DNA of 64,000 bases from Caballeronia fortuita (GTDB lineage Bacteria > Pseudomonadota > Gammaproteobacteria > Burkholderiales > Burkholderiaceae): contig NZ_FCNX02000007.1 in the NCBI RefSeq assembly GCF_001544835.2, positions 304,634 to 368,633 of the forward strand, read 5' to 3'. A program made the position numbers and the translations under genes. Below are positions 45,217 to 56,194 of this stretch, piece by piece; positions within the stretch are counted from its first letter, which is position 1, and the number at the start of each line of letters is the position of its first letter. The notes under the pieces were generated by a model. That model saw nothing but the letters and a program-made list of their open reading frames with translations. It searched no databases and was not told where the DNA came from.

Positions 45217-46490
45217 ACTTTTCCTCCGCGCATAAGCACCCGGTTCTCATAGTCGACACGCAGCAGCACCGCCAGCGCGACGCAGTTCAGCAAGATGCCC
45301 GAGCCGCCGTAGGAAACGAGCGGCAGCGTCAGACCTTTCGTGGGCAGCAGACCGAGATTCACGCCCATGTTGATGAACGTCTGCGCGCCGAACCAGATGC
45401 CGACACCCTTGGCCATCAAACCGGCGAACGTGCGATCGAGCGCGAGCGCCTGACGGCCGATTTCGAACGCGCGGCGCACGATCCAGTAGAACAGCAGGAT
45501 CACGCAGATCACGCCGACAAAACCGAGTTCCTCGCCGATCACCGCGAGAATGAAGTCGGTATGCGCTTCCGGCAGGTAGTTGAGCTTTTCGACGCTGCCG
45601 CCGAGTCCGACGCCGAACCACTCGCCGCGCCCGAACGCGATCAGCGAGTGCGTCAACTGATAGGCCTTGCCTTGCGCGTAACGGTCGTCCCACGGATCGA
45701 GGTAAGCGAAGATCCGCTCGCGACGCCACGGCGAGGCCCACACGAGCAGCGTGAACGTGCCGACCGCCGTCGCGACGAGCCCGCCGAATAGCTTGCCGTT
45801 GACGCCGCCGAGGAAGAGCACGCCCATGGCGATGGCGGCGATCACCATGAACGCGCCCATATCCGGTTCGAGCAGCAGCAGCGCGCCGACCGCGCCAACC
45901 GCGACCGCCATCGGCAGAAAGCCCTTGCCGAAGCTGTGCATGAATTCCTGTTTGCGCACCGTGTAGTTCGCGGCGTAGATCGTCACGGCGAGCTTCATGA
46001 TTTCCGACGGCTGCATGTTCGTGATGCCGAGCGGAATCCAGCGGCGCGCGCCGTTCACGCCCTTGCCGACGTGCGGAATCAGCACGATGACGAGCATCAC
46101 CAGTGCGATCAGGAAGAGCTTCGGCGCGTATTTCTCCCACGTCTTGATGGGAATCTTGAACGCGATGATCGCGCCGACGAGCGCCGTCGTGATCGAAATC
46201 AGATGGCGCACGAGGAAGTGATAGTCGCGGTAGCTCGCGTACTTCGGCGAATCGGGCATGGCGATCGACGCCGAGTACACCATCACGATGCCCAGTCCGA
46301 GCAGCGAGATCATCACCCACAGCAGCGAATAGTCGTAGTCGAGCATGCGCGAGCGCGCGGGACGCACGCCGTTGACCGCGCTCGAAATGCCGCCGCGCGT
46401 GCCCGAATTCGAGCGGCCCGCGAGCGAGTCGCCCGGCATCGCGTTGCGCTGTCCGGTAAGTTTCGATCCGAAGCGTTCCGACCAGCTCAT
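45213..46490 (-). CDS. ftsW: Peptidoglycan glycosyltransferase FtsW (SEDS family)
   Basis: A 425-residue polytopic membrane protein with about ten helices. It polymerises septal peptidoglycan with FtsI. Family marks include [28 protein letters not shown] and [10 protein letters not shown]. The N-terminal 45 or so residues are a polar cytoplasmic extension. The start is ATG 46490, overlapping the murD stop by ATGA; the frame remains open far upstream within murD. Confidence 0.96.
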   Translation of the reverse strand: MSWSERFGSKLTGQRNAMPGDSLAGRSNSGTRGGISSAVNGVRPARSRMLDYDYSLLWVMISLLGLGIVMVYSASIAMPDSPKYASYRDYHFLVRHLISITTALVGAIIAFKIPIKTWEKYAPKLFLIALVMLVIVLIPHVGKGVNGARRWIPLGITNMQPSEIMKLAVTIYAANYTVRKQEFMHSFGKGFLPMAVAVGAVGALLLLEPDMGAFMVIAAIAMGVLFLGGVNGKLFGGLVATAVGTFTLLVWASPWRRERIFAYLDPWDDRYAQGKAYQLTHSLIAFGRGEWFGVGLGGSVEKLNYLPEAHTDFILAVIGEELGFVGVICVILLFYWIVRRAFEIGRQALALDRTFAGLMAKGVGIWFGAQTFINMGVNLGLLPTKGLTLPLVSYGGSGILLNCVALAVLLRVDYENRVLMRGGKV

Positions 46491-47998
46491 AACATCACTC
46501 CCCGTGCGGCGGCAATTTCTTCGACCGCGCCGCGAAACACGTCGGCGCGATGTGCGTAGTTCCTGAACATGTCGAGGCTCGCGCAAGCGGGCGACAGCAG
46601 CACGGCGTCGCCAGGCTCCGCGATCTTCGCGGCCGCGTTCGTCGCTTCCTCGAGCGTCGCGTGGTCCTGCAGTTCGACCTTCGTCGATGCCAGCGTCTCG
46701 CGGATGCGCGGCGCGTCGCGGCCGATCAGCATCACCGCGCGCGCCCAGCGTGCGACCGGCGCTTCGAGCGGCGAGAAGTCCTGGCCCTTGCCGTCGCCGC
46801 CGGCAATCAGCACGATGCGTTGCGCGAGACCATCGAGCGCGGCGACGGTCGCGCCCACGTTGGTGCCTTTGCTGTCGTCGACATAATCGACGCCGTCGAT
46901 CTGCGCGATTACTTCGACGCGATGCGGTTCGCCGCGATATTCGCGCAAGCCATGCAGCAGCGCCGCCAGCGGCAGTTCGATTGCGCGCGCGAGAGCGAGC
47001 GCCGCAAGCGCGTTCGCCGCGTTGTGCAGACCGCGGATGCGCAACGCATCGACGGGCATCAAACGCTTCGGCACGAGGTTCGGCTCGACATCGTCCTTCT
47101 TGCGGCGACGCGACGTAACGGGCTCTTCCGATGCATCCTGATCCACGCCGACGGCCAGCCACTGCATGCCGTTATCGCGCAGCAAACCATAGTCGCCGAC
47201 GTTGAGCGGTTCGTTCAGGCCGAACGTCACGACACGATGTTGCGCGACGTTCGCGGCGAGCTTCATCACGCGGCTGTCGTCGCGGTTGAGCACGCGCGTC
47301 GTGGCCGCGCCGAAGATGCGGCCCTTCGCGGCGGCGTAGGCGTCGAGCCCGCCGTGCCAGTCGAGATGGTCCTGCGTGATGTTGAGGACCGCGGCGGCAT
47401 CGGGCGCGAACGTATGCGCGGTTTCGAGTTGAAAGCTCGACAGTTCGAGCACCCAGACATCGGGCAGCGCGGTCTGATCGATGGCTTCGGTCAGCTTGTC
47501 CAGCATCGCGGGGCTGATGTTGCCCGCGACCGCCACCGACTTGCCCGCGCGCTCGCACAGCAGTCCGGTGAGCGCGGTCGTCGTGGTCTTGCCGTTGGTG
47601 CCCGTGATCGCGATGACCTTCGGCGCGTAGCCGTTCGCGCCGAGCCCGGCGAGCGCCTGCGCGAAGAGTTCGAGCTCGCCCCAGACAGGAATGCCGCGCT
47701 CGTTCGCTGCCGCGATCAGCGGCGCGAGATCTGGCGCGAGCGGCGAAAGTCCCGGACTGATCGCGACGAGTTCGATGCCGTCGTCGAGCAAGGCCGGCGT
47801 GAACGCGCCGCCGACGAAATCCGCGTCGATCTTGTGGATCGCGAGTTCGGAGAGATTCGGCGGTGTTTCGCGCGTATCGGCGATTTTCAGGCGGCAACCG
47901 TGCCTGGCGCACCAGCGCGCCATCGCCAGACCGGATTCACCGAGTCCCAGCACGAGCACCATCGGACTTTGCCGACCGAAAAACTTCTCGCCAAACAT
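46487..47998 (-). CDS. murD: UDP-MurNAc-L-Ala--D-glutamate ligase
   Basis: A 503-residue Mur ligase adding D-Glu. [16 protein letters not shown] is the N-terminal loop, and GTNGKTTTT (133-141) the ATP loop. An about 30-residue basic/hydrophilic insertion ([17 protein letters not shown]) lies in the central domain before the conserved [12 protein letters not shown]. This makes it longer than E. coli MurD (438 residues). Confidence 0.96.
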   Translation of the reverse strand: MFGEKFFGRQSPMVLVLGLGESGLAMARWCARHGCRLKIADTRETPPNLSELAIHKIDADFVGGAFTPALLDDGIELVAISPGLSPLAPDLAPLIAAANERGIPVWGELELFAQALAGLGANGYAPKVIAITGTNGKTTTTALTGLLCERAGKSVAVAGNISPAMLDKLTEAIDQTALPDVWVLELSSFQLETAHTFAPDAAAVLNITQDHLDWHGGLDAYAAAKGRIFGAATTRVLNRDDSRVMKLAANVAQHRVVTFGLNEPLNVGDYGLLRDNGMQWLAVGVDQDASEEPVTSRRRKKDDVEPNLVPKRLMPVDALRIRGLHNAANALAALALARAIELPLAALLHGLREYRGEPHRVEVIAQIDGVDYVDDSKGTNVGATVAALDGLAQRIVLIAGGDGKGQDFSPLEAPVARWARAVMLIGRDAPRIRETLASTKVELQDHATLEEATNAAAKIAEPGDAVLLSPACASLDMFRNYAHRADVFRGAVEEIAAARGVML

Positions 47999-48046
47999 CG
48001 CTTTACCTTTCCCGAAAACCTTAAAAATCGCGAAACTGCAAAAAGA

Positions 48047-49216
48047 TCAACGCAGCTTGAGCGTCGACAGACCGAACAGGCACAACATCAACGTGATGAT
48101 CCAGAAGCGCACCACCACTTGCGTTTCGGTCCAGCCGGACAGCTCGTAGTGGTGATGCAGCGGCGCCATCTTGAAGAAGCGTCGGCCTTCGCCGTAACGG
48201 CGCTTCGTGAACTTGAACCAGAAAACCTGGAGCATCACCGAGAGCGTTTCCGCGACGAACACGCCGCCCATGATGAACAGCACGACTTCCTGACGGACGA
48301 TCACCGCGATCGTGCCGAGCGCGCCGCCGAGCGCGAGCGCGCCGACATCGCCCATGAAGACCTGCGCGGGGTGCGTGTTGTACCAGAGAAACGCGAGTCC
48401 GGCGCCCCCCATTGCGGAACAAAAGATCAAAAGCTCGCCCGCGCCTGGAATGTGCGGGAACAACAGGTACTTCGAATAGACCGATGAACCCATCACGTAG
48501 GCGAACGCGCCGAGCGACGCGCCCACGAGCACGACGGGCATGATGACGAGACCATCGAGGCCGTCGGTGAGATTCACCGCGTTGCTCGATCCGACGATGA
48601 CGAAGTACGTCATCGCAATGAAGCCCCACACGCCGAGCGGATACGTGATCGACTTGAGGAACGGCAGCATCAGGTCGGCGCGCGCGGGCAGGCCCATCGA
48701 GAGACCGCTTCTCACCCACGCCATGAAGAGATCGAAGACGCGCGCGTTGTTCGCTTCGGAGACCGAAAACGCGAGATAGACCGCTGCGAAGAGACCGATC
48801 ACCGATTGCCAGAAATACTTCTCGCGCGACGACATGCCCCGCGGATCCTTGTGCACGACCTTGCGATAGTCATCCACCCAGCCGATGACGCCATAGCCGA
48901 ACGTGACGAGCATCACGATCCACACGAAGCGGTTCGTGAGATCGGCCCACAGCAGCGTGGATATGGCGATGCCCATGAGGATCAGCACGCCGCCCATCGT
49001 CGGCGTGCCGGATTTGACGAGGTGCGTCTGCGGTCCGTCCTTGCGCACGGCCTGACCGACCTTCAGCGCGGTCAGCTTGCGGATGACCCACGGGCCGCAG
49101 ACGAGACCGATCAAAAGCGCCGTCGCCGTGGCACCCACGGCGCGGAACGTAATGTAGGTGAACACGCGCATGAAGCTGGCGTCATTCTGAAGCCATTGCG
49201 CGAGTGCGAGTAGCAT
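48047..49216 (-). CDS. mraY: Phospho-MurNAc-pentapeptide translocase MraY
   Basis: A 389-residue integral membrane enzyme joining phospho-MurNAc-pentapeptide to undecaprenyl phosphate to form lipid I. About ten membrane helices are present. The conserved [32 protein letters not shown] and [11 protein letters not shown] carry the catalytic aspartates, and the HHH region appears as [12 protein letters not shown]. It follows murF by 23 bases. Confidence 0.97.
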   Translation of the reverse strand: MLLALAQWLQNDASFMRVFTYITFRAVGATATALLIGLVCGPWVIRKLTALKVGQAVRKDGPQTHLVKSGTPTMGGVLILMGIAISTLLWADLTNRFVWIVMLVTFGYGVIGWVDDYRKVVHKDPRGMSSREKYFWQSVIGLFAAVYLAFSVSEANNARVFDLFMAWVRSGLSMGLPARADLMLPFLKSITYPLGVWGFIAMTYFVIVGSSNAVNLTDGLDGLVIMPVVLVGASLGAFAYVMGSSVYSKYLLFPHIPGAGELLIFCSAMGGAGLAFLWYNTHPAQVFMGDVGALALGGALGTIAVIVRQEVVLFIMGGVFVAETLSVMLQVFWFKFTKRRYGEGRRFFKMAPLHHHYELSGWTETQVVVRFWIITLMLCLFGLSTLKLR

Positions 49217-49239
49217 GCTGGTCCTTCTCTTTCAGTGAA

Positions 49240-50670
49240 TCAATGAGCCGCGGGCGCAGTGCCCGCGGCGGGTTGTTGTGAACTCGTCAGGGCATCGACC
49301 ACGCGCTCCATCTTCATGAAGCGCGAGCCCTTGGCGAGATACGTGGCCTTGTTGCCGTAAGCGGCGGATTCGAGGGCAGCGAGCAGTTCGCCGACGTCGG
49401 CAAAATGCTGCGCGGTTTGCTTCGATGCCGCGGCGTTGAATGCGTTCACCGAATCGACACTCGCCGCGCCAAGCGCGAAAAGTGCATCGATGCCGCGCTC
49501 CGCCGCATACGCGCCGACTTCGCGATGAAACGCCGGACCTTCTTCGCCGACTTCGCCCATGTCGCCCATCACGAGCACGCGCGGCGATGCTTGCGATGCG
49601 AGCACGTCGATGGCGGCGCGCATCGAATCGGGATTCGAGTTGTACGTGTCGTCGATGACGGTCGCGCCCGCAAGCGCGCCGAGCGTCGCGCGCTTCACCT
49701 GCAAGCGGCTTTTCACCGGCTGAAACGCTTCGAGTCCGCGCTTGATCGCGTCGAGCGAAACGCCTGCGGCAAGCGCGGCCGAAGTTGCCGCCATCGCGTT
49801 GCGCGCGTTGTGCTCGCCGAGCACGTTCAGCGCGATATCGAGCGCGCCCTGCGGCGTATTCATGCGAACCGTCGTGCCTTCGAGCGTGCCGGTGACGGCG
49901 GCTTTCGAGGCATCGCCGGTCAGCGCGAAATCGATGATCGCGTTGCCGGTCGCGGCCGTGCGCCAGAAGACGGCGTATTGATCGTCGGCGGGAAAGACGG
50001 CGGTGCCCGTTTCACCCAGCGCGTGAATGACCGACGCGTGTTCGAGCGCGACCGCTTCGACCGTGGCCATGAATTCCTGATGCTCGCGCTGCGCGTTGTT
50101 GACGACGGCGACATCCGGCGCGGCGATCTTGCCGAGAATTTGCGTTTCGCCCGGATGGTTCATGCCGAGCTCGACGACCGCGAGCTTGTGCGATGCGTTC
50201 AGACGGAACAGCGTGAGCGGCAGGCCGATGTCGTTGTTGAAGTTGCCCGCCGTCGCGAGCCGAGCGTCTTCCCCGACCGCCGCCGCGAAAATCGACGCGA
50301 TCATCTCCTTGACCGTGGTCTTGCCGTTGCTGCCCGTGACCGCGACGAGCGGCATCGTGAAGCGCGCGCGCCAGCCGTGCGCCAGCGCACCGAGCGCCGC
50401 GCGGGTGTCCTTTACCTTGATGACAGGAAGCGGCCAGGCATCGGCATTGCTCGGATCGCGTGACATGAGCGCCGCAGCCGCGCCGCTCTTCGCAACCTGA
50501 TCGAGGAAATCATGCGCATCGAAGCGGTCGCCCTTCACGGCTACGAACAGGTCGCCCGCCTGCACGCCGCGGCTATCCGTGACGATTCGTTCGATGGCGG
50601 CGTCGGCGTTGCCTTCGATGCTCGCGCCGGGAATCAGCGCGGCGGCTTCGCGCAGCGTGAACATCGTCAT
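49240..50670 (-). CDS. murF: UDP-MurNAc-tripeptide--D-alanyl-D-alanine ligase
   Basis: A 476-residue Mur ligase adding D-Ala-D-Ala, the last cytoplasmic step before MraY. The ATP loop is GSNGKTTVK (113-121). NFNNDIGLPLTLF and DDTYNSNPDSMRAA are MurF marks. Its ATG overlaps the murE stop by ATGA. An alternative ATG two codons later is possible. Confidence 0.97.
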   Translation of the reverse strand: MTMFTLREAAALIPGASIEGNADAAIERIVTDSRGVQAGDLFVAVKGDRFDAHDFLDQVAKSGAAAALMSRDPSNADAWPLPVIKVKDTRAALGALAHGWRARFTMPLVAVTGSNGKTTVKEMIASIFAAAVGEDARLATAGNFNNDIGLPLTLFRLNASHKLAVVELGMNHPGETQILGKIAAPDVAVVNNAQREHQEFMATVEAVALEHASVIHALGETGTAVFPADDQYAVFWRTAATGNAIIDFALTGDASKAAVTGTLEGTTVRMNTPQGALDIALNVLGEHNARNAMAATSAALAAGVSLDAIKRGLEAFQPVKSRLQVKRATLGALAGATVIDDTYNSNPDSMRAAIDVLASQASPRVLVMGDMGEVGEEGPAFHREVGAYAAERGIDALFALGAASVDSVNAFNAAASKQTAQHFADVGELLAALESAAYGNKATYLAKGSRFMKMERVVDALTSSQQPAAGTAPAAH

Positions 50671-52211
50671 TCGCCACCTCCGCGCTGCTGCGTGGCGCGT
50701 GCGGCAAGCGCGAGGCGCGCGTGATCCTGATCGGAGAATGCGCGCTTCTTGCCCATGATTTCCTGCGTGGCTTCGTGCCCCTTTCCAGCGAGCACGACGA
50801 CATCTTCGCGCGCGGCGCTTCGGATTGCCTGCAAAATCGCGCTCGCGCGATCTTCGATTCGGCGCGCCTTCGCGGCGTCGCTCATGCCTGCCGCGATCTG
50901 GTTGATGATCGACATGGGTTCTTCGCTGCGCGGGTTGTCGCTCGTGATGACGACCTGATCGGCGAGACGCTCGGCGATTTCGCCCATCAACGGGCGCTTG
51001 GTCGCATCGCGGTCGCCGCCGCAGCCGAACATGCAGACGAGCTCGCCGCCGCGCGCCTTCGCGATCGGGCGCAGCGCGGCGAGCGTCTTGTCGAGCGCGT
51101 CGGGCGTGTGCGCGTAATCGATCACGACGAGCGGCTCGTCGCTCTGCACGCGCCCGCCGAGACGCTCCATGCGGCCGTTGACCGATTCGAGCTTTTCGAT
51201 GCGCGCGATCGCGGCATCGAACGGCACGCCGACTTCGAGCAGAACGCCAAGGACCGACAGCAGATTGCTCACGTTGAACGTGCCGAGCGTGCCGACTTCG
51301 ACATCGGCTTCGCCCCAGTCCGACGACAAGTGAAACGCGGTGCCGGTCGCCGTCGCGCGAACCTGCGTCGCGAGCAGCAGCGCGTCGGCGCTGGGCGTAG
51401 CATCGGCGGACATTTCGACGCCGTATGCGATCGTGCGAACCTTGCCGCGCAGCGATTCGATCAAACGCTGGCCGGCGGCGTCGTCGCGATTGACGATTGC
51501 GGTCTTGAGCGTCGGCCAGGAAAAGAGACGCGCCTTCGCGGCCTCGTAGGCGTCGAAGGTGCCGTGGTAATCGAGATGATCCTGCGTGAGATTCGTGAAG
51601 ATGGCGATGTCGAAATCGACGCCGTTCACGCGGCCCTGGTGCAGCGCGTGCGACGACACTTCCATCGCGACACCTTCCGCGCCCTGCGCCTTCAGTTGTG
51701 CGAGACTGCGCTGCAACTGCGGTGCGTCGGGCGTGGTGAAGCCGCTATGCACGAGCTTGCCCGGCATGCCGATGCCAAGCGTGCCGACAATCGCGCACGG
51801 ACGGCCGAGCGCGGAAAGCACAGTCGCGATCCACTGACTGCACGAAGTCTTGCCGTTCGTGCCCGTCACGCCGACGGTCAGCATCGACGCGGTCGGCTCG
51901 CCATACCATGCGGACGCAATCGGACCGGCGAGTTCGTTCAACGCCTTCACGGCGAGCGTCTTCGCCGCGTCCGGCTTGCCCGCAAAATTCTCCGGCTGAT
52001 ACAGCGCGGCGGCGGCGCCGGCAGCTAGCGCTGCATCGAGATACGGACGGTTGTCCGCGCCGTCGACGGCGTAAGCCAGAAATACGTCGCCGTTTTTGAG
52101 CGAGCGCGTGTCGGCGTGCAATTGCGCCTCGGGCTGCGCGTGGGCGCGCAACCATTGAACGGCTTGTGTTACGTCCTTTTGCATCTTGCTCTGGCGGGCT
52201 TGCGCGCTCAT
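50667..52211 (-). CDS. murE: UDP-MurNAc-L-Ala-D-Glu--meso-diaminopimelate ligase
   Basis: A 514-residue Mur ligase. The ATP loop is GTNGKTSCSQW. DNPRSEEP is the motif that selects meso-diaminopimelate rather than lysine. ADTRSLKNGDVFLAY marks the UDP-binding N domain. The start is ATG 52211, overlapping ftsI by ATGA; the core begins about 20 residues in. Confidence 0.97.
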   Translation of the reverse strand: MSAQARQSKMQKDVTQAVQWLRAHAQPEAQLHADTRSLKNGDVFLAYAVDGADNRPYLDAALAAGAAAALYQPENFAGKPDAAKTLAVKALNELAGPIASAWYGEPTASMLTVGVTGTNGKTSCSQWIATVLSALGRPCAIVGTLGIGMPGKLVHSGFTTPDAPQLQRSLAQLKAQGAEGVAMEVSSHALHQGRVNGVDFDIAIFTNLTQDHLDYHGTFDAYEAAKARLFSWPTLKTAIVNRDDAAGQRLIESLRGKVRTIAYGVEMSADATPSADALLLATQVRATATGTAFHLSSDWGEADVEVGTLGTFNVSNLLSVLGVLLEVGVPFDAAIARIEKLESVNGRMERLGGRVQSDEPLVVIDYAHTPDALDKTLAALRPIAKARGGELVCMFGCGGDRDATKRPLMGEIAERLADQVVITSDNPRSEEPMSIINQIAAGMSDAAKARRIEDRASAILQAIRSAAREDVVVLAGKGHEATQEIMGKKRAFSDQDHARLALAARATQQRGGGE

Positions 52212-54064
52212 CGCACGACTCCCGGGTGCGTCTTCGTATTGCTCGATACCGCGACCTTTTTCGCGACATTTGCGTTGTTCGTGTTCGCCGGCTGCCGAGC
52301 GGCCGGTTGCGCGGGGGAGTTCGAATCGTCGGTCACGACCATCTGCTTGACCGGCATGTCGGGCGGCACGTTGAGCGCGCGAAGCGTATCGCCGACGATG
52401 CCCGAAAACACCGGACCCGACACCTGACCGCCGAAGTGGCTGCCGACCGTCGGTTCGTCGACGGAAACGGCCACGACGACGCGCGGATTCGGCATCGGCG
52501 CCATGCCGACGAACGACGCGCGGTACTTCGAATGGTCGTAGCCGTGGCCGCCGTGCTTGTACGCCGTGCCCGACTTGCCGCCGACGCGATAGCCCGGCAC
52601 CGCCGCATCCGGCGACGTGCCGCCCTTCGCCGTCACGGTTTCGAGCATCGCGCGCACCTGACGCGCGGTCGTCGGCGCGAACACCTGCTGACCGAGCGGC
52701 GGTTGATCGTTGGGCGTGCGGAAAATCGAGACAGGCAAAATGGTTCCGTCATTGGCGATCGCGGTGTAGGCGCGCGCGAGCTGAAACAGCGATGCGGACA
52801 GGCCGTAACCGTAGGACATCGTCGCTTGCTCGATGCGCCGCCAGCTTTTCCACGGCCGCAGACGTCCGGTCACGGCGCCCGGAAAACCGACTTTCGGCGC
52901 CTGACCGAGCCCGATGCTCGTGTACATGTTCCACATTTCTTCAGGACGCAATTGCATCGCAATTTTGGTCGCGCCGATATTGCTCGACTTCTGAATCACG
53001 CCGCCGACGGTGAGCGTGCCGAAACCGGAATCGTCCGTGATCCGCGCGCCGTCGAGCACGAACACGCCGCCGCCCGTTTCCACGAGCGTATTCGGCGTCA
53101 CCCGATGCAGATCGAGCGCGAGCGAAACGGTGAACGGCTTCATGATCGAGCCTGGCTCGAAAGTGTCCGTGAGGATGCGGTTGCGCAACTGCTCGCCGGT
53201 CATGCGAGAGCGGTCGTTCGGGTTGTACGTGGGATAGTTGACGAGCGCGAGCACCTCGCCCGTTTTCACGTCGATCACGATCGCCGCGCCTGCCTTCGCC
53301 TTCGATTTCTCGACGGCCGCCTTCAGGTTCGTGTACGCGATGTACTGAATCTTGCTGTCGATCGAGAGTTCGACGTCCGTACCATTGTGCGGCACGACCT
53401 GTTCGTCGACGTCCTCGACGATGTGGCCCATGCGGTCCTTGATGACGCGGCGCATGCCCGGCGTGCCGGCGAGGACGCCTTGGTCGCCGAGTTCGACGCC
53501 TTCCTGTCCCTTGTCCTCAATATTAGTAAAGCCGATCAGGTGCGCGGTGATTTCGCCTTCCGGATAGAAGCGCTTGTATTCGCCGCGCGAATAGATGCCG
53601 GGAATGTCGAGCGCCGCGACCTTTTGCGCGACTTCGAGCGACACCTGACGCTTCACGTAGACGAAGGTCTTGTCCATCGAGAGCTTTGCGCGCAGTTCTT
53701 TCTCCGGCATCTCGAGCAGCTTCGACAATTGCGCGAACTTCTCAGCGCCGAGATCGTTCGGCACGGCCTCGGGAATCGCCCAGATGGCCTTGACCGGCAG
53801 GCTCGTCGCGAGCACGAGACCGTTGCGGTCGCGAATCTGCCCGCGCGTCGCAGGCATTTCGAGCGTGCGCTGATAGCGGCTTTCGCCCTGCTTCTTGAAG
53901 AACGCGTTGCCCGGACCCTGAATCCAGAATGCGCGACCGGCGAGAGCGACGAATGCCATGAAAAGCAGGAAGACGACGAATTTCGAGCGCCACATCGGCA
54001 AACGCACGGCGAGGAGCGGGTTCGGCGTGTGAGCGACGTCTTTCTGCTTCGCGGATTTTTTCAT
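52208..54064 (-). CDS. ftsI: Septal peptidoglycan transpeptidase FtsI (PBP3)
   Basis: A 618-residue class B penicillin-binding protein. A cytoplasmic tail and one membrane helix (about residues 29-48) are followed by the pedestal (RGQIRDRNGLVLATS). The transpeptidase domain has SxxK as SIMK in EPGSIMKPFT, SSN and KSGT. A low-complexity Pro/Ala/Asn tail ends the protein. It works with FtsW and is the target of several beta-lactams. The start is ATG 54064, overlapping ftsL by ATGA. Confidence 0.97.
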   Translation of the reverse strand: MKKSAKQKDVAHTPNPLLAVRLPMWRSKFVVFLLFMAFVALAGRAFWIQGPGNAFFKKQGESRYQRTLEMPATRGQIRDRNGLVLATSLPVKAIWAIPEAVPNDLGAEKFAQLSKLLEMPEKELRAKLSMDKTFVYVKRQVSLEVAQKVAALDIPGIYSRGEYKRFYPEGEITAHLIGFTNIEDKGQEGVELGDQGVLAGTPGMRRVIKDRMGHIVEDVDEQVVPHNGTDVELSIDSKIQYIAYTNLKAAVEKSKAKAGAAIVIDVKTGEVLALVNYPTYNPNDRSRMTGEQLRNRILTDTFEPGSIMKPFTVSLALDLHRVTPNTLVETGGGVFVLDGARITDDSGFGTLTVGGVIQKSSNIGATKIAMQLRPEEMWNMYTSIGLGQAPKVGFPGAVTGRLRPWKSWRRIEQATMSYGYGLSASLFQLARAYTAIANDGTILPVSIFRTPNDQPPLGQQVFAPTTARQVRAMLETVTAKGGTSPDAAVPGYRVGGKSGTAYKHGGHGYDHSKYRASFVGMAPMPNPRVVVAVSVDEPTVGSHFGGQVSGPVFSGIVGDTLRALNVPPDMPVKQMVVTDDSNSPAQPAARQPANTNNANVAKKVAVSSNTKTHPGVVR

Positions 54065-54405
54065 CGCTTGGCTCCGCGAGCAGGCGGCGCCGACGCGGGC
54101 AGCGGCGGCGGCATGGGTGCGTCGGCGGCCTTGTTGGCGGCCGTGTCGTAGGTGAGATATTGCGTGCGGCCGGTCGTCACGGGCTGCATCTTCAGTGAGT
54201 TAGTGGCCAATTGCTCGATGCGCGATGTCTTCGACAGCGCGCTTTGCTGGTACTGCAACTGCGCGTAATCCTGCTGAAGCTGGCGCTCCTGCGATTGCGC
54301 CCGCTGCAGGTCGATGAAGATCTCCCGCTGCTGGTTGGTGGAGCTGACGACCGACAGCGCGCACCCCAGCACGATGATGAGCAGGAAGATATTGAGACGG
54401 TTCAT
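54061..54405 (-). CDS. ftsL: Cell division protein FtsL
   Basis: A 114-residue bitopic protein. The membrane helix is at residues 2-20 ([19 protein letters not shown]), followed by a coiled-coil rich in Gln and Leu ([20 protein letters not shown]). It forms the FtsQ-FtsL-FtsB complex. It is identified mainly by position between rsmH and ftsI, with overlaps at both ends. Confidence 0.93.
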   Translation of the reverse strand: MNRLNIFLLIIVLGCALSVVSSTNQQREIFIDLQRAQSQERQLQQDYAQLQYQQSALSKTSRIEQLATNSLKMQPVTTGRTQYLTYDTAANKAADAPMPPPLPASAPPARGAKR

Positions 54406-55355
54406 GGCGCGATCCGCTCAGCGATACGCATCACGGCGGAACGGGCGCGCGGATTGTCGGCAACTTCGGCATCGCTCGGAAACACGCGGCCGACCACGCG
54501 CAGCGGCGGGCTGGGCAGATCGACCGCGCGGATCGGCAAGCGACGGTCCACCGCTGGCGCGCTCGCGTGCGCCTGCATGAACCGCTTGACGATCCGGTCT
54601 TCGAGTGAATGAAAGCTGATCACGACCAGCCGCCCCCCTTGCTCCAACAATGCCAACGCCGATTCGAGTACTACCTGCAGCTCCGCAAGCTCTTGATTGA
54701 CGTGAATCCGTATAGCTTGAAAGGTGCGAGTTGCCGGGTCCTTGCCCTTTTCACGGGTTTTGACGACGTGACCCACGATTTCGGCAAGCTCGCGCGTGCT
54801 GTCGAGAGGCCCAAGACGGTCGGACTCTGCCCTGCGAGCAACAAGCGCCTTTGCAATCTGAAAAGCAAACCGTTCTTCCCCATAATCTCTGATGACCTCC
54901 GTGATTTCCTGCACCGTGGCCCGCGCGAGCCACTCAGCCGCCGACTCGCCGCGAGTCGGATCCATCCTCATGTCGAGCGGACCTTCTGCGCGGAAGCTGA
55001 AGCCGCGCTCCGGGTCGTCCACCTGCGGCGACGACACGCCAAGATCCAGCAACACGCCCGACACCCGCCCCACCCCGCGTTCCTTCGCTGCATCGCGCAA
55101 CGCCGCGAAACTGTCATGCACGATCGAGAAACGCGAGTCCTGAATCTGTTGCGCCGTGGCGATCGCGAGAGGATCCTTGTCGAAGGCAATCAGGCGCCCC
55201 GCATCGGCCAGTCGCTGCAAAATCGCCCGGCTATGACCGCCGCGTCCGAACGTGCCATCTATATAGATGCCGTCCGCGCGCGTGATCAGTCCGTCTACCG
55301 CTTCGTTCAGCAGCACCGTGCGATGCTGCAATTCATTTCCCATCGCAGGAGCCAT
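54402..55355 (-). CDS. rsmH: 16S rRNA (cytosine1402-N4)-methyltransferase
   Basis: A 317-residue SAM-dependent enzyme that methylates C1402 in the ribosomal P site. [11 protein letters not shown] is the SAM loop, and [22 protein letters not shown] and [13 protein letters not shown] are family signatures. It lies 16 bases after mraZ in the universal mraZ-rsmH order. Confidence 0.97.
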   Translation of the reverse strand: MAPAMGNELQHRTVLLNEAVDGLITRADGIYIDGTFGRGGHSRAILQRLADAGRLIAFDKDPLAIATAQQIQDSRFSIVHDSFAALRDAAKERGVGRVSGVLLDLGVSSPQVDDPERGFSFRAEGPLDMRMDPTRGESAAEWLARATVQEITEVIRDYGEERFAFQIAKALVARRAESDRLGPLDSTRELAEIVGHVVKTREKGKDPATRTFQAIRIHVNQELAELQVVLESALALLEQGGRLVVISFHSLEDRIVKRFMQAHASAPAVDRRLPIRAVDLPSPPLRVVGRVFPSDAEVADNPRARSAVMRIAERIAP

Positions 55356-55371
55356 GTTGTTCAGCGCCGCG

Positions 55372-55800
55372 TCAGAAAGTGAAATTCTTCAGCGCTTCGG
55401 GCATGCCCTGCGCCATCGCCGCGGCTTCCTTCGCCGCGTAAGTCTGCGAATCCCACAACTCGAAGTGCGCGCCCATGCCGAGCAGCGTCACTTCTTTTTC
55501 CAGCGACGCGGCAGCGCGCAGCTCGGGCGACACCAGCACGCGCCCGTTGCCGTCGAGTTCGACATCCATTGCGTTACCGAGAAAGATGCGCCGCCACCAC
55601 ATGGCTTCCATCGGAAGCGCGGCGACCTTGGCGCGAAAGACTTCCCACTCCGGGCGGGGAAAAAGCAACAGGCATCCATCCGGGCTCTTCGTGAGCGTCA
55701 CCCGGCCTTCTGCCTGCCCTTGCAGCGCATCCCGATAGCGAGACGGAACCGACATCCGTCCTTTCGCATCGAGCGTCAGCGCCGACGCCCCTTGGAACAC
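55372..55800 (-). CDS. mraZ: Transcriptional regulator MraZ
   Basis: A 142-residue DNA-binding protein with two SpoVT-AbrB-like repeats ([15 protein letters not shown] and [14 protein letters not shown]). It binds repeats in its own promoter and represses the dcw cluster. The start codon is GTG 55800, with GGAGAAGGG upstream. The [12 protein letters not shown]-terminus matches the family. The likely operator is at 55876-55911. Confidence 0.95.
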   Translation of the reverse strand: MFQGASALTLDAKGRMSVPSRYRDALQGQAEGRVTLTKSPDGCLLLFPRPEWEVFRAKVAALPMEAMWWRRIFLGNAMDVELDGNGRVLVSPELRAAASLEKEVTLLGMGAHFELWDSQTYAAKEAAAMAQGMPEALKNFTF

Positions 55801-55875
55801 TCGCCCTTCTCCCCGTTGCGGACGTCCACCACGACGTCCGTCCCTCTACCGTTTTGCTCGAAAATGGGTTGTGAA

Positions 55876-55911
55876 TCACACAAAAGACCACTTTCTCACA
55901 CTGTCTCCCAC
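55876..55911 (-). promoter_or_regulatory. MraZ operator: four repeats with 10-bp period
   Basis: On the minus strand, GTGGGA, GTGTGA, GTGGTC and GTGTGA begin at 55911, 55901, 55891 and 55881, exactly 10 bp apart. MraZ boxes in other bacteria are short GTGGG/TGGGA-type direct repeats with this period between promoter and mraZ. Confidence 0.8.
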
Positions 55912-55938
55912 TTTAGAGGAAGGCATTTCCTCGGTCAA
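55910..55938 (-). promoter_or_regulatory. Proposed dcw promoter upstream of mraZ
   Basis: TTGACC (55933-55938) and TAAAGT (55910-55915) on the minus strand are separated by 17 bp. The MraZ repeats start at its -10 and run downstream. Confidence 0.6.
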
Positions 55939-56194
55939 GACGCGTACCTTTTTTTCGAGTGCTTTTTATTTGCTAGAACAAGGACTTAGCGAAGGAGCTT
56001 GAAGTGACGGAGAAAGAGAAAACCGTTATGAATTAGAGAGCTAGTGCGGGATGTGAAGGTACTACGTGAAATGAGCAGGCGAAATGAGGGAAATGTAACG
56101 GTTCTTACGGCGGCTTCGTGGTCTGCTGGTGGGTTTTGGGGGATAGATACAGCGTTCGCCCCCGACGCGCGATCGGCAGGGGCGAAACATCGAA
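55939..56194. other. Gap between the dcw promoter and coq7
   Basis: Relatively AT-rich sequence without a supportable gene. A dyad at about 56153-56188 (TTCGCCCC/GGGGCGAA) could form at the end of the coq7 transcript but lacks a T tract. Confidence 0.4.

Noticed and set aside
47070..47150. MurD basic insertion as a novel domain
   Set aside because: The hydrophilic segment sits in a known variable region of MurD, and the flanking motifs and length are compatible with Burkholderia-type enzymes.
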